From assembly GCA_030679635.1 (NCBI GenBank), contig JAUXSZ010000038.1:1-12851 (forward strand): a stretch of 12,851 nucleotides of DNA, read 5' to 3'. Below, piece by piece: positions 1 through 6,681 of this stretch. The translations under genes and the position numbers were made by a program. How positions within the stretch are numbered: position 1 is the stretch's first letter; each line of letters starts with the position of its first letter. Origin of the DNA: Sulfuricurvum sp. GTDB lineage: Bacteria; Campylobacterota; Campylobacteria; Campylobacterales; Sulfurimonadaceae. Under the pieces are notes generated by a model. It searched no databases. It was given only the letters and a program-made list of their open reading frames with translations, and was not told the DNA's origin.

Positions 1-1
1 A

Positions 2-340
2 AGGTTAGAGAAAAATTTTCCTCTCAATGAATTCAATGACCTTCATGAGCATTTAGAGCGTACCTTGCGGTCCAATGTAACGGCAAACGATCAACTCAGC
101 AATCTTTACAATTATTATACGCTCCGCTCCAATGATCGAATGAATCGCAGTATCTATATACTAACGATTATCTCTGTTATTTTCTTACCGCTCAATCTTG
201 TCGTTGGATTTTTTGGCATGAATACAGGGGGGCTTCCATTTCAAAAGACAGAACTCGGGACAACGTATGCGTTTGTAACCATGATTTTATTTGCAGCCGG
301 ATTGGTAGCGAGTGTGTTTTTGAAAATTAAAAGAGACTAA
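2..340 (+). CDS. corA: CorA/ZntB-family divalent cation transporter, C-terminal part
   Basis: The open frame enters from the left edge, so only the last 112 residues are visible. They carry the family's hallmark: a charged helix (RLEKNF..., roughly the end of the long cytoplasmic stalk helix), a first membrane helix (about SIYILTIISVIFLPLNLVV) ending in the GMN selectivity-filter signature, then a short periplasmic loop and a second helix before a basic tail (KIKRD). In the family, five such subunits form a Mg2+ (CorA) or Zn2+ (ZntB) pore in the inner membrane. The residues after GMN (TGGLPF) resemble ZntB-like members more than classical CorA, so the transported ion is uncertain. The gene converges on rplS with a 50-bp gap. 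Family assignment is firm; the symbol is a family-level label. Confidence 0.85.
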   Translation, partial: RLEKNFPLNEFNDLHEHLERTLRSNVTANDQLSNLYNYYTLRSNDRMNRSIYILTIISVIFLPLNLVVGFFGMNTGGLPFQKTELGTTYAFVTMILFAAGLVASVFLKIKRD

Positions 341-363
341 AAGGGGATAGAAGTTAGAGATAG

Positions 364-384
364 ATTGCCGCAAAATGCGGCAAT
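364..384. terminator. Hairpin between convergent corA-like and rplS genes, possible bidirectional terminator
   Basis: ATTGCCGC (364-371) and GCGGCAAT (377-384) are perfect inverted repeats with a 5-nt loop, giving a GC-rich 8-bp stem in the 50-bp gap between two converging genes. The location suits termination on both strands. However, neither strand has a clear U-tract after the stem (TGAAAGTTATTTTC on plus, CTATCTCTAAC on minus). It may therefore be a weak intrinsic terminator or an mRNA 3'-end stabiliser. Confidence 0.5.
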
Positions 385-390
385 TGAAAG

Positions 391-750
391 TTATTTTCTA
401 CGAATTTCTTTGATACGTGCTTTTTTACCAGCAAGATCACGAAGATAGAACAATTTAGCACGACGAACACGGCCACGACGAAGAACTTCAATCTTTTCAA
501 GACTGTCACTGTAGATAGGGAATACGCGCTCGATACCGATTGCGTTAGCACCGATTTTACGAACTGTGATAGTTCGACCAGTGCCTTCTCCACGAATAGA
601 GATACAAACACCCTCATAAATCTGAGTACGTGATTTCTCACCCTCGGAAATGATTACAGAAAGACGGACAGTATCACCTGCACGGAACAGGGGAATATTT
701 TTGCCTTCCATTTGTGCTTGCTCAAAGCTAGCGATGTATTTATTTTTCAT
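391..750 (-). CDS. rplS: 50S ribosomal protein L19
   Basis: This 119-residue protein matches L19 over its whole length: an N-terminal helix (IASFEQAQ), the RAGDTVRLSVII strand, the IYEGVCISIRGEGTGRTITVRK core and the basic tail with RRGRVRRAKLFYLRD. L19 sits at the 30S-50S interface and helps form intersubunit bridges. The ATG at 750 has a strong Shine-Dalgarno (AAGGA, six bases upstream) that lies inside the end of trmD, and the two reading frames overlap by 11 bp (740-750). It is the last gene of the ffh-rpsP-khpA-rimM-trmD-rplS run and is followed by a hairpin at 364-384. Length and sequence are normal for the family. Confidence 0.98.
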   Translation of the reverse strand: MKNKYIASFEQAQMEGKNIPLFRAGDTVRLSVIISEGEKSRTQIYEGVCISIRGEGTGRTITVRKIGANAIGIERVFPIYSDSLEKIEVLRRGRVRRAKLFYLRDLAGKKARIKEIRRK

Positions 751-1435
751 AAGACGTCCTTATTTTATGCTTTAGTAGCTGTTCAGGTCTGAAATATTTT
801 GTTTTACATTCAGACATAGCTAATTTTAGTGCTTGAATTTTACTGTGATTTCCCTTTAAGTATTCTGATGGAACACCCAAATTGTTGTATATCGGCGGCT
901 TTCCGAAAGAAGGTGCTTCTAAAAGTGGCGTTTCGAAACTTTCGGTTTCCAACGACTCACTGTTGCCAAGGACACCCTCAATATTTCGAACGATCGCATC
1001 GGTCATAACAAGCGATGGAAGTTCTCCTCCCGTGAGGACATAATCTCCAATGCTGAAGACTTCATCCGCAAAGGCTTCAATCACCCTCTCATCGATCCCC
1101 TCATAGCGACCGCTCACAAACACGATATGTGATTTATTCGCTAATCGCTTTGCATCATTTTGGGTAAATTGCTTTCCAACAGGTGCTGCAAAAATGATAT
1201 AAGCATCATCATCCAGCGTCGATAACGTATCGAATAAAGGCTGCGGAGTCATAACCATACCTGCCCCTCCGCCTACACACGTATCATCTACTTTTGAGTG
1301 CTTTGATACGCTGTAATCTCTCGGGTTGAGGAAAGAAATTTGAAACTTACCGGACTCAATCGCACGCTTGAGGATTGAGTCTTGAAAATAACCCTCTATA
1401 AGATTCGAGAACAGCGTGATATACGTAAAATGCAT
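740..1435 (-). CDS. trmD: tRNA (guanine-37-N1)-methyltransferase TrmD
   Basis: TrmD uses S-adenosylmethionine to make m1G at position 37, next to the anticodon, which prevents +1 frameshifting. The protein shows the SPOUT-fold signatures: KVDDTCVGGGAGMVM (about 48-62), VSGRYEGIDERV (107-118) and SIGDYVLTGGELP (128-140), which form the SAM-binding deep knot. A C-terminal domain with LKGNH (193-197) follows. The linker reads LLEAPSFGKP where many TrmDs have a YTRP-like stretch; this may be a lineage-specific form. I chose the ATG at 1435 (231 residues) because MHFTYITLF aligns with usual TrmD starts; an in-frame GTG at 1438 is an alternative. The start overlaps the rimM stop (TGATG), and only a weak AGAAG lies upstream, so translation probably depends on rimM. 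Confidence 0.96.
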   Translation of the reverse strand: MHFTYITLFSNLIEGYFQDSILKRAIESGKFQISFLNPRDYSVSKHSKVDDTCVGGGAGMVMTPQPLFDTLSTLDDDAYIIFAAPVGKQFTQNDAKRLANKSHIVFVSGRYEGIDERVIEAFADEVFSIGDYVLTGGELPSLVMTDAIVRNIEGVLGNSESLETESFETPLLEAPSFGKPPIYNNLGVPSEYLKGNHSKIQALKLAMSECKTKYFRPEQLLKHKIRTSYEK

Positions 1436-1989
1436 CACGATGCTTCTAACAAATCCAAACCACCCTCAACCATGATTTTTTTCGTCTCTAAATCCGTTTT
1501 GAGAACAAAACGATTGATGTAGGGAATTAAAAAAGTTTCCGGTAGTCCTTTAGCCACTAAGGTTCTGTCGGTTTTTACCAAAAGATAATCCTGTGGCCCT
1601 ATTCGCTCAATCTCTTCCAATATTCCCAATGGCAGATCACCCTCAAAAACGTTCAAACCGATTAGGTCAAACCAAAAAAATTCACCTTCTTTTAAAGGGC
1701 ATCTCTCTCGAGTTGCCTCATAAGTGGTAAACAGTTTCGCATTTGTTAACGTCTTGGCCGCTTCTGGCGTATCATAACCGACAACATGAACAAGTTCACG
1801 ATCAGGATTGTAACTGGCAAGGGTGATCGTGGAACCGTTTTCAAGAGTAAAGGTTGCATTTTTAGCAAACTGCTCCGGAAAATCGGTAAAAAGGTTCAGC
1901 TTCATATCGCCCTTCAGGGCTACCGTGCGGCCAATCGTGGCGACATGAAGTAAACTGGAATCAGGAGAATTACGAAATCGGTTCGACAT
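1435..1989 (-). CDS. rimM: Ribosome maturation factor RimM (16S rRNA processing)
   Basis: RimM binds S19 and helps mature the 30S head domain. The 184-residue product has the N-terminal RimM barrel (LLHVATIGRTVALKGDMKL, then FTDFPEQF) and a C-terminal PRC-barrel-like part (EFFWFDLIGLNVF ... LGILEEI ... YLLVKTD ... FLIPYI). I set the start at the ATG at 1989 (MSNRF). Upstream in-frame starts (2031, 2052) would add up to 21 residues that have no RimM counterpart and lie inside khpA. With this start it still overlaps the khpA 3' end by 20 bp and touches trmD by one base. The ribosome binding site is weak (AAGAG about 11 bases upstream), which fits a factor needed in smaller amounts than the flanking ribosomal proteins. 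Confidence 0.92.
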   Translation of the reverse strand: MSNRFRNSPDSSLLHVATIGRTVALKGDMKLNLFTDFPEQFAKNATFTLENGSTITLASYNPDRELVHVVGYDTPEAAKTLTNAKLFTTYEATRERCPLKEGEFFWFDLIGLNVFEGDLPLGILEEIERIGPQDYLLVKTDRTLVAKGLPETFLIPYINRFVLKTDLETKKIMVEGGLDLLEAS

Positions 1990-2209
1990 TGATACGGTAA
2001 CTCTTACCATCTTTGGCTTTGCAGCCTGAAATAACGGTTTTAATCGCACCAATCATCTTTCCCTCTTTGCCTATAAGCTTGCCCACATCCGCTTGATTAG
2101 CGTGCAGTACAATCTCAGTCACTTCATCGCCCTCATACGTATCTACCCTGATCTCTTCAGGATACGACGCAATTAATCGCGCGAATCCGGCGACGAAGTC
2201 GGCTACCAT
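1970..2209 (-). CDS. khpA: KhpA-type KH-domain RNA-binding protein
   Basis: This small single-KH protein (79 residues) carries the RNA-binding GxxG loop in VGKLIGKEGKMIGAIK (residues 42-57, with GKEG at 47-50), inside an alpha/beta KH fold that fills the whole chain. In other bacteria KhpA pairs with KhpB/Jag and acts as a global RNA chaperone; it is commonly encoded between rpsP and rimM, as here. It starts two bases after the rpsP stop with no recognisable Shine-Dalgarno (the bases just upstream read GGTAAATAATC), so it is probably translated by ribosomes coming off rpsP. Its 3' end overlaps rimM. The family is clear. Whether it dimerises with a KhpB partner in this organism cannot be judged from the window. 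Confidence 0.93.
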   Translation of the reverse strand: MVADFVAGFARLIASYPEEIRVDTYEGDEVTEIVLHANQADVGKLIGKEGKMIGAIKTVISGCKAKDGKSYRINVEPIS

Positions 2210-2211
2210 GA

Positions 2212-2442
2212 TTATTTACCGGTAATTTTTTTAACGCGGTCAGACAATTGAGCACCAACACTCATCCAATACGCAAGACGATCTTCGTCTACTTTAACCG
2301 TTGAAGGCTCTGTCATTGGGTTGTAGTAACCGATCAATTCAATCCAACCACCATCACGACGCTTACGGCTGTCTGTTACAGCAATACGGTAGAAAGGTTG
2401 TTTTTTACGTCCCATACGGGTTAAGCGAATGACTGTTGCCAT
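2212..2442 (-). CDS. rpsP: 30S ribosomal protein S16
   Basis: The product is a 76-residue S16 with the usual start MATVIRLTRMGRKKQPFYRI, then VTDSRKRRDGGWIELIGYYNP and a C-terminal helix (DRLAYWMSVGAQLSDRVKKI). S16 binds 16S rRNA early in 30S assembly. The ATG at 2442 is chosen over an in-frame start at 2475 because it begins the conserved sequence and is preceded by a good Shine-Dalgarno (AAAGGA, six bases upstream). It follows a 157-bp structured gap after ffh, the largest gap in the minus-strand block, and leads directly into khpA. Confidence 0.98.
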   Translation of the reverse strand: MATVIRLTRMGRKKQPFYRIAVTDSRKRRDGGWIELIGYYNPMTEPSTVKVDEDRLAYWMSVGAQLSDRVKKITGK

Positions 2443-2453
2443 GTTATATCCTT

Positions 2454-2539
2454 TTGTGTTTAAAAAATAACGCACAAGTAGCTTAGATGCCTGTTTTACT
2501 CATTAAAGTAAAAGAAAAGTGTCTAAGCTGCTTTCTTAG
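2454..2539 (-). promoter_or_regulatory. Structured rpsP 5' leader with competing inverted repeats
   Basis: Upstream of rpsP the RNA can fold several ways. AGCTTAGA (2480-2487) pairs perfectly with TCTAAGCT (2522-2529). This encloses a second hairpin, TTTTACT (2494-2500) with AGTAAAA (2507-2513). The CTAAG at 2523-2527 can instead pair with CTTAG at 2535-2539, and these two pairings exclude each other. A short TTGTG/CACAA pairing (2454-2458 with 2473-2477) sits just above the ribosome binding site. This resembles an autoregulatory ribosomal-protein leader or an attenuator, but no known S16 leader class was recognised and function is inference only. Confidence 0.4.
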
Positions 2540-2550
2540 CGTTTGAGCAT

Positions 2551-2594
2551 AAATGCTGCGCTGTAGTCTCTGTTGAGCTTACAGCGCAGCATTT
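2551..2594 (-). terminator. 14-bp hairpin just after ffh
   Basis: AAATGCTGCGCTGT (2551-2564) and ACAGCGCAGCATTT (2581-2594) are perfect 14-bp inverted repeats around a 16-nt loop, starting six bases after the ffh stop. In the ffh direction the stem ends in ...CATTT followed by ATGCTC, so the U-tract is minimal. It may be a partial terminator, an RNase processing site or a 3'-end stabiliser separating ffh from the rpsP message. Confidence 0.6.
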
Positions 2595-2599
2595 AATCA

Positions 2600-3946
2600 T
2601 TAACGCGGAATCCGCGCCCCTTGCATCTGACCCATCATATTTTGTAGGTCCTGCATCCCTTTTTTGCCCGAAAAGCGTTTGGCCATTTTCGATGCATTTT
2701 TGAACTGTTTTAGAATGCGGTTTACATCTACGATGGTTAATCCGCACCCTTTTGCCAAACGGGCTTTACGAGTGCTATTGAGAAGCTCCGGATCTTCGCG
2801 CTCTTTCATCGTCATCGACGATACAAGGGCTTTTATCCGCTTTAATTCACCGGAGTTTTCCATATCGAAATCTTTAAGGGCAGAAGCCATGCCGCTCATA
2901 CCGGGAATCATCCCCATAATCGATTTCATGCTTCCCATCTTCTTGAGGCTTTCCATCTGCTCTAAAAAATCGTTGAAATTAAATTCACCTTTTTTTATTT
3001 TACGCGTCAGCTCTTTTGCTTTTTTCTCATCAATAATCGAAGCAGTTTTTTCAGCTAGCCCTTCGATATCCCCAAGACCCATTAAACGGTTGACGATACG
3101 ATCCGGCAAGAAAATCTCAAGATCTTCCATTTTTTCACCGCTACCGATAAAACGGAGAGGAACCTGTATCTGAGAAGCGATCCCTAAAGCGACTCCCCCT
3201 TTGGAGTCTCCATCGTACTTGGTAAGGATAACCCCATCAATGCCGATTTTTTCATTGAAGCTCTCAGCGGTACGAACGGCATCCTGCCCGCTCATCGAAT
3301 CGGCTACATAAAATATCTCATGTGGATTTGCCGCCGCTTTTACGTCGGCCAGCTCCTCCATCAAAGCATCATCAATGGCTAATCGTCCAGCAGTGTCGAT
3401 CAATACGACATCCACCAACACTTTTTTGGCGTATTCCAATGCCCCTTTGACAACATCTACAGGACTCTTACTCGTTTCATCGGCATAAAGTTCGACTTCA
3501 ATAGAAGCACAAACCTGTCGTAGCTGTTCAACGGCTGCAAGACGTTGAAGGTCAGCGGCTACGACCAAAACACGTTTTTTCTGACGCACTTTTAAAAAGT
3601 TCGCCAATTTACCCGTTGTCGTTGTTTTTCCCGAACCTTGCAATCCGGTCATCAAAATGACGGTCGGAGATACAGGAGCGTATACAAAACCCGTATTGCC
3701 TTTGACGTTTAAGAGTTCGTACAAAGAGCTGCGTAGGGCATCTAGGAATTGATCTTTGCCGATGGCAGTCAACTTCGTTTTAATCTCGACGGAATCAATC
3801 AAATCTTTGACCACTTTGTGGTGAACATCCGCTTTTAAAAGGGCTTTTTTAAGTTCGCCAAGTGCTTTGGTTAACGCTTTCTCATCGTCATGAAAACGAA
3901 TTTTGCGTATCGCCGATGTAAATGATTCTGTCAGTGATTCAAACAC
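2600..3946 (-). CDS. ffh: Signal recognition particle GTPase Ffh (SRP54)
   Basis: Ffh binds 4.5S RNA and signal peptides of nascent membrane proteins and docks with FtsY. The 448 residues show the N-domain helices (1-90), the G domain with P-loop GLQGSGKTTTTGK (101-113), an ADLQRLAAVEQL stretch (130-141; most Ffh proteins read D-x-Y-R-P-A-A here), DTAGR (184-188) and TKYDGDSKGG (242-251). The methionine-rich M domain (about 300-448) includes GSMKSIMGMIPGMSGM and the RNA-binding STRKARLAKGCG helix-turn-helix. The start is a GTG at 3946 with AGGAG five bases upstream; an ATG four bases further upstream is out of frame and stops after three codons. A near-consensus promoter lies just upstream. 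Length is normal. Confidence 0.98.
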   Translation of the reverse strand: MFESLTESFTSAIRKIRFHDDEKALTKALGELKKALLKADVHHKVVKDLIDSVEIKTKLTAIGKDQFLDALRSSLYELLNVKGNTGFVYAPVSPTVILMTGLQGSGKTTTTGKLANFLKVRQKKRVLVVAADLQRLAAVEQLRQVCASIEVELYADETSKSPVDVVKGALEYAKKVLVDVVLIDTAGRLAIDDALMEELADVKAAANPHEIFYVADSMSGQDAVRTAESFNEKIGIDGVILTKYDGDSKGGVALGIASQIQVPLRFIGSGEKMEDLEIFLPDRIVNRLMGLGDIEGLAEKTASIIDEKKAKELTRKIKKGEFNFNDFLEQMESLKKMGSMKSIMGMIPGMSGMASALKDFDMENSGELKRIKALVSSMTMKEREDPELLNSTRKARLAKGCGLTIVDVNRILKQFKNASKMAKRFSGKKGMQDLQNMMGQMQGARIPR

Positions 3947-3992
3947 TCATGCTCCTAAATCTCGCCTCTATACAGGGTCTAAAAAGTTCCGA

Positions 3993-4021
3993 ATTATACC
4001 TGATTGTTACTTTACCGTCAA
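3993..4021 (-). promoter_or_regulatory. Near-consensus sigma-70 promoter for ffh
   Basis: On the minus strand, TTGACG (4021-4016, five of six consensus bases) and TATAAT (3998-3993, perfect) are separated by exactly 17 bp. The -35 box begins directly after the stop codon of the pseudouridine synthase gene. A start near 3986 would give a leader of about 40 nt ending in the AGGAG ribosome binding site of ffh. This should drive ffh and, with read-through of the hairpin at 2551-2594, the rpsP-rplS genes. Confidence 0.8.
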
Positions 4022-4756
4022 TTAATTCCCGAAGTGGTCGAATACTTTTGGCTCCTGCGCTTCAAACGTTCTTCCCATTAAGATAACTTTGCGGGCATGC
4101 AACATGACTCTTTTCGACTGACGTCCGCCGTAGCTTTCGTCCCCGACAACAGGGAACTGTGCGTATTTAAGATGGGCACGTATCTGATGCGTACGGCCGT
4201 GATGGATGACAAGCTGAATCTTCGTCTTTTTACCCGATACAATGAGAGGAGTGACCTCCGTAATGGCAGGTTTCCCTTTTTTGGATACTTTGGTGTAGGC
4301 TTTATTGCCTGTTTTTTCCGTAATAAGAGGTTGATCGATGATAAACGATTCGCTCACGATTCCATCAACCCAGGCAACGTACTCTTTGTACACTTCGTCT
4401 TTTTTAAATGCTTCAATCGCTTTGAGACGAAACTCCTCATTTTTGACCAACATCAATACACCGCTTGTTTCGCGGTCAAGACGATGCAGCAGCTTTGCCC
4501 CTTTGAACTGTCGCTCAATCTCATCCGAATTAATAAATGCCGGCTTATCCACAACGATCAAATCGTCATTTTCAAAAATGGGACGTACCTTTTCGACTTT
4601 TTGGACAATAAATACCGTTTTCGGGCTGATTTCGCCTCGTGCAATCATCACTTTGGAATTGCCCACATAGACCAAACCGCGATCAATGTAGGATTTTGCT
4701 TCGGAATTCGAGATTCCTTCTTGTAATGACAATAATTTGTAGGCTTTTTCTTTCAT
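4022..4756 (-). CDS. RluA-family rRNA/tRNA pseudouridine synthase
   Basis: This 244-residue enzyme converts a uridine in structured RNA to pseudouridine. It has an S4-like RNA-binding N-terminus (about 1-53, ISNSEAKSYIDRGLVYVGN), then the RluA catalytic fold. LIVVDKP (66-72) is followed by the active-site loop HRLDRETSG (91-99, catalytic Asp94), then GRTHQIRAHL (187-196) and PVVGDESYGG (202-211). The sequence does not say which RluA/C/D-type target is modified, so no symbol is given. The ATG at 4756 overlaps the waaA stop (ATGA, 4753-4756), implying translational coupling. The ffh promoter begins at its stop codon. From memory, the same gene lies between kdtA/waaA and ffh in Campylobacter. 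Confidence 0.93.
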   Translation of the reverse strand: MKEKAYKLLSLQEGISNSEAKSYIDRGLVYVGNSKVMIARGEISPKTVFIVQKVEKVRPIFENDDLIVVDKPAFINSDEIERQFKGAKLLHRLDRETSGVLMLVKNEEFRLKAIEAFKKDEVYKEYVAWVDGIVSESFIIDQPLITEKTGNKAYTKVSKKGKPAITEVTPLIVSGKKTKIQLVIHHGRTHQIRAHLKYAQFPVVGDESYGGRQSKRVMLHARKVILMGRTFEAQEPKVFDHFGN

Positions 4757-5919
4757 AATTGACTCTCCGTTTTTAAATAATCAACAATACGCTCTATATC
4801 GATCGTTTCGCTAACTGTAGAGGGAGGCAGTGCTTCAGCGTTTACTAACGCCTTCGCAATACCTTCCGGTGCAACAAATTGCACATGATGGACATATTTA
4901 AACAGTTCACGCTGTAAAAATATATGCTCACCCGTAATAATTTTACATCCAAAATGGGCAGGCTCAAGAGGATTGTGCCCCCCGATAGGGGAAAATGCTC
5001 CACCAAGAATAGCCACATCACTAATCGCATAAAGATTATTGAGTTCTCCCATGACATTTACAAGGGTAATATCACACATTAATTCTGACGAATCGCTCCA
5101 GCGCTTTAGACTCATTGCCGGTGCTATTTTTTGTATTAAGCCGTATACTTTCTCAAACCGCTCCGGATGGCGCGGAACCATAAGGAGTTTAGCCTTGCCA
5201 TTAAACTCTTTGTAGGCTAAAAAAGCACGAAGGATAGACTCTTCCTCGCCCTCGTGCGTACTCCCGGCAACAATCAATGTGCCCGCAGGCTTTGGATATA
5301 CGCGTGTGGCGACGATTTTCTGTGCCAGCTTAATGTTGCCGACCACTTCAATATTTTTAGCCCCCAACGCGATAAAACGGACCATGTCTTCGCTGCTTTG
5401 ACAAAAAATACGGTCACACTGCGCCAACAGCCGTTTATAAAACCATCGCATCTTGTAGTATTTTGAAAAACTACGCTCACTGATGCGTGCATTAAGGGCG
5501 ATTACCCGAGCCCCTCTGGCGTGTGCGATACGAAAAAGAAGATACCAAAATTCTGCTTCCAGAACGACTACCACTCTGGGGGTTCGCATCCACAACCATA
5601 ACCACAATTCATAAGGCAAATAACGCACCTGTGCGTGATAGTTTAACGCAGCCTCATAGCCCGTATGGGTAATCGCACTGATCGCTATTCTCGCATCTCC
5701 TAACAACTCTACTATCGGAGCTATTGCTTTTGCTTCACCCAGCGAGCATACATGAAACCAAAGATCATGCGGTTCGAAAGGAGCATTATTCCATAAAAAA
5801 AATCGGGAGGGAATGGATTGGCGATATTTTTTTTTAAAAGACAACACGATCAGAAAAGGGAGAGCCGCAACAAAAAGCAGTGCGGCGGTGAAAGTGTAGA
5901 AAAGGTCAAACACCTTCAC
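4753..5919 (-). CDS. waaA: 3-deoxy-D-manno-octulosonic acid (Kdo) transferase WaaA
   Basis: WaaA (KdtA) adds Kdo from CMP-Kdo to lipid A precursor on the cytoplasmic face of the inner membrane, the first step of the LPS core. The 388 residues begin with a membrane anchor (about 5-28). The GT-B glycosyltransferase features follow: CSLGE (58-62; Glu62 is the expected catalytic base), LEAEFW (120-125), VAGSTHEGEE (218-227), VPRHPERF (248-255) and GGAFSPIGGHNPLEPA (306-321). The usual TELW-type motif is altered to EAEFW. The start is a GTG at 5919 without a convincing ribosome binding site; a second in-frame GTG lies at 5913. It follows the FlgZ-like gene by 8 bp and overlaps the next gene by 4 bp. 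Whether one or two Kdo residues are added is not visible. Confidence 0.95.
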   Translation of the reverse strand: MKVFDLFYTFTAALLFVAALPFLIVLSFKKKYRQSIPSRFFLWNNAPFEPHDLWFHVCSLGEAKAIAPIVELLGDARIAISAITHTGYEAALNYHAQVRYLPYELWLWLWMRTPRVVVVLEAEFWYLLFRIAHARGARVIALNARISERSFSKYYKMRWFYKRLLAQCDRIFCQSSEDMVRFIALGAKNIEVVGNIKLAQKIVATRVYPKPAGTLIVAGSTHEGEEESILRAFLAYKEFNGKAKLLMVPRHPERFEKVYGLIQKIAPAMSLKRWSDSSELMCDITLVNVMGELNNLYAISDVAILGGAFSPIGGHNPLEPAHFGCKIITGEHIFLQRELFKYVHHVQFVAPEGIAKALVNAEALPPSTVSETIDIERIVDYLKTESQL

Positions 5920-5927
5920 GAGAGGTT

Positions 5928-6653
5928 TTAGGCCCCAATCTCGTCAGATGCAGGCTCAAGATACAAAAGACGTCCGCAATGGGGACACGTAGTAATCTCT
6001 TCGCCTTTAATGACTTCTGTGTAGACTTTATCACTCAGAGCCATATAGCATCCCATACACGCTTGATTGCGCACAGGAACCGCTGTCGTATTTTTAGCCC
6101 AACGACGGATTTTTTGGTAAAACGAAAGCCCTTTTTGGTTCATTGCGGCAACCAAAATTTCTTTTTTCGCGAAGATCACTTTACGGTCTGCATCGATTTT
6201 TGCCAATTTGACATCAACATCTGCTTTTACACCCGAAAGTTTCCCCTCTATTTCGTTTTCTTTCTCGGTAAGCTCATCAATTTTTGCTTGCTTATGCGCG
6301 ATCAGTTTTTCCAAGCGAGCAATCTCTTCATTCGCAAAATTCACTTGCTCTTTGGCAATTTCCTCTTCAAGCTGAAGTGATTTCATCTCACGTTCCGTTT
6401 TTATCTCAGCACTTTTTTTGCTATTTTCTTCCAATTTTGCTGAAAGTTCTGCAAGATGAAGCTCGTTTTTTTGCTTTTTAATCTGTTCATCTTTGATCTC
6501 TTGGGCAAGCGCCGTAACGTCAGTTACGACAGAGTTTTTCATCGCCAAAAGTGCATCGTACTGGAGGTTTGCCTCTTCGATTTGTGGTTCGAACGCATCG
6601 ATCTCTTTGTCTATCAGTGAGAGGTCAATAAGCTGCTCTAAATGTTTATTCAT
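5928..6653 (-). CDS. flgZ: FlgZ/HP0958-like coiled-coil zinc-ribbon protein
   Basis: The first 170 or so residues are almost continuous heptad-like, Glu/Lys-rich helix, predicted to form a long antiparallel coiled coil. The C-terminal part is a C4 zinc ribbon with CMGC (199-202) and CPHC (223-226), followed by GRLLYLEP. This architecture and the neighbours (Nif3 on one side, waaA on the other) match Helicobacter pylori HP0958 (FlgZ), which is reported to stabilise the sigma factor RpoN and to bind flaA mRNA, and so is needed for flagella. The ATG at 6653 has AAGGA five bases upstream. Orthology is inferred from architecture and synteny; proteins of the same domain type exist in non-flagellated bacteria, so the motility role here is likely but not shown. 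Confidence 0.82.
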   Translation of the reverse strand: MNKHLEQLIDLSLIDKEIDAFEPQIEEANLQYDALLAMKNSVVTDVTALAQEIKDEQIKKQKNELHLAELSAKLEENSKKSAEIKTEREMKSLQLEEEIAKEQVNFANEEIARLEKLIAHKQAKIDELTEKENEIEGKLSGVKADVDVKLAKIDADRKVIFAKKEILVAAMNQKGLSFYQKIRRWAKNTTAVPVRNQACMGCYMALSDKVYTEVIKGEEITTCPHCGRLLYLEPASDEIGA

Positions 6654-6681
6654 AAATTTCCTTTTCGGAGGTCCCCTCTAC

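Noticed and set aside
1990..2052. N-terminal 21-residue extension of RimM from upstream in-frame starts
   Set aside because: It lies inside khpA in another frame, has no RimM-like sequence, and would make the overlap 83 bp. The ATG at 1989 fits family length.
2443..2550. Possible separate promoter for rpsP in the ffh-rpsP gap
   Set aside because: TTTAAT- and TAAGCT-like hexamers occur on the minus strand, but none has a suitable -35 or stands out from the AT-rich background. The inverted repeats explain the region better.
2664..3173. 169-codon plus-strand frame opposite ffh
   Set aside because: Antisense shadow of a highly conserved gene; composition rich in Ser, Arg, Phe and Ile without domain or membrane logic.
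3948..3950. ATG on the minus strand just upstream of the ffh GTG
   Set aside because: It is out of frame with Ffh and reaches a stop after three codons. The GTG at 3946 continues directly into the Ffh sequence with a well-placed AGGAG.
4097..4726. Long plus-strand open frame (209 codons) opposite the pseudouridine synthase gene
   Set aside because: Its translation (many Phe, Arg, Cys, no domain) is the antisense shadow of a gene with clear RluA motifs. It has no convincing ribosome binding site or conserved features.
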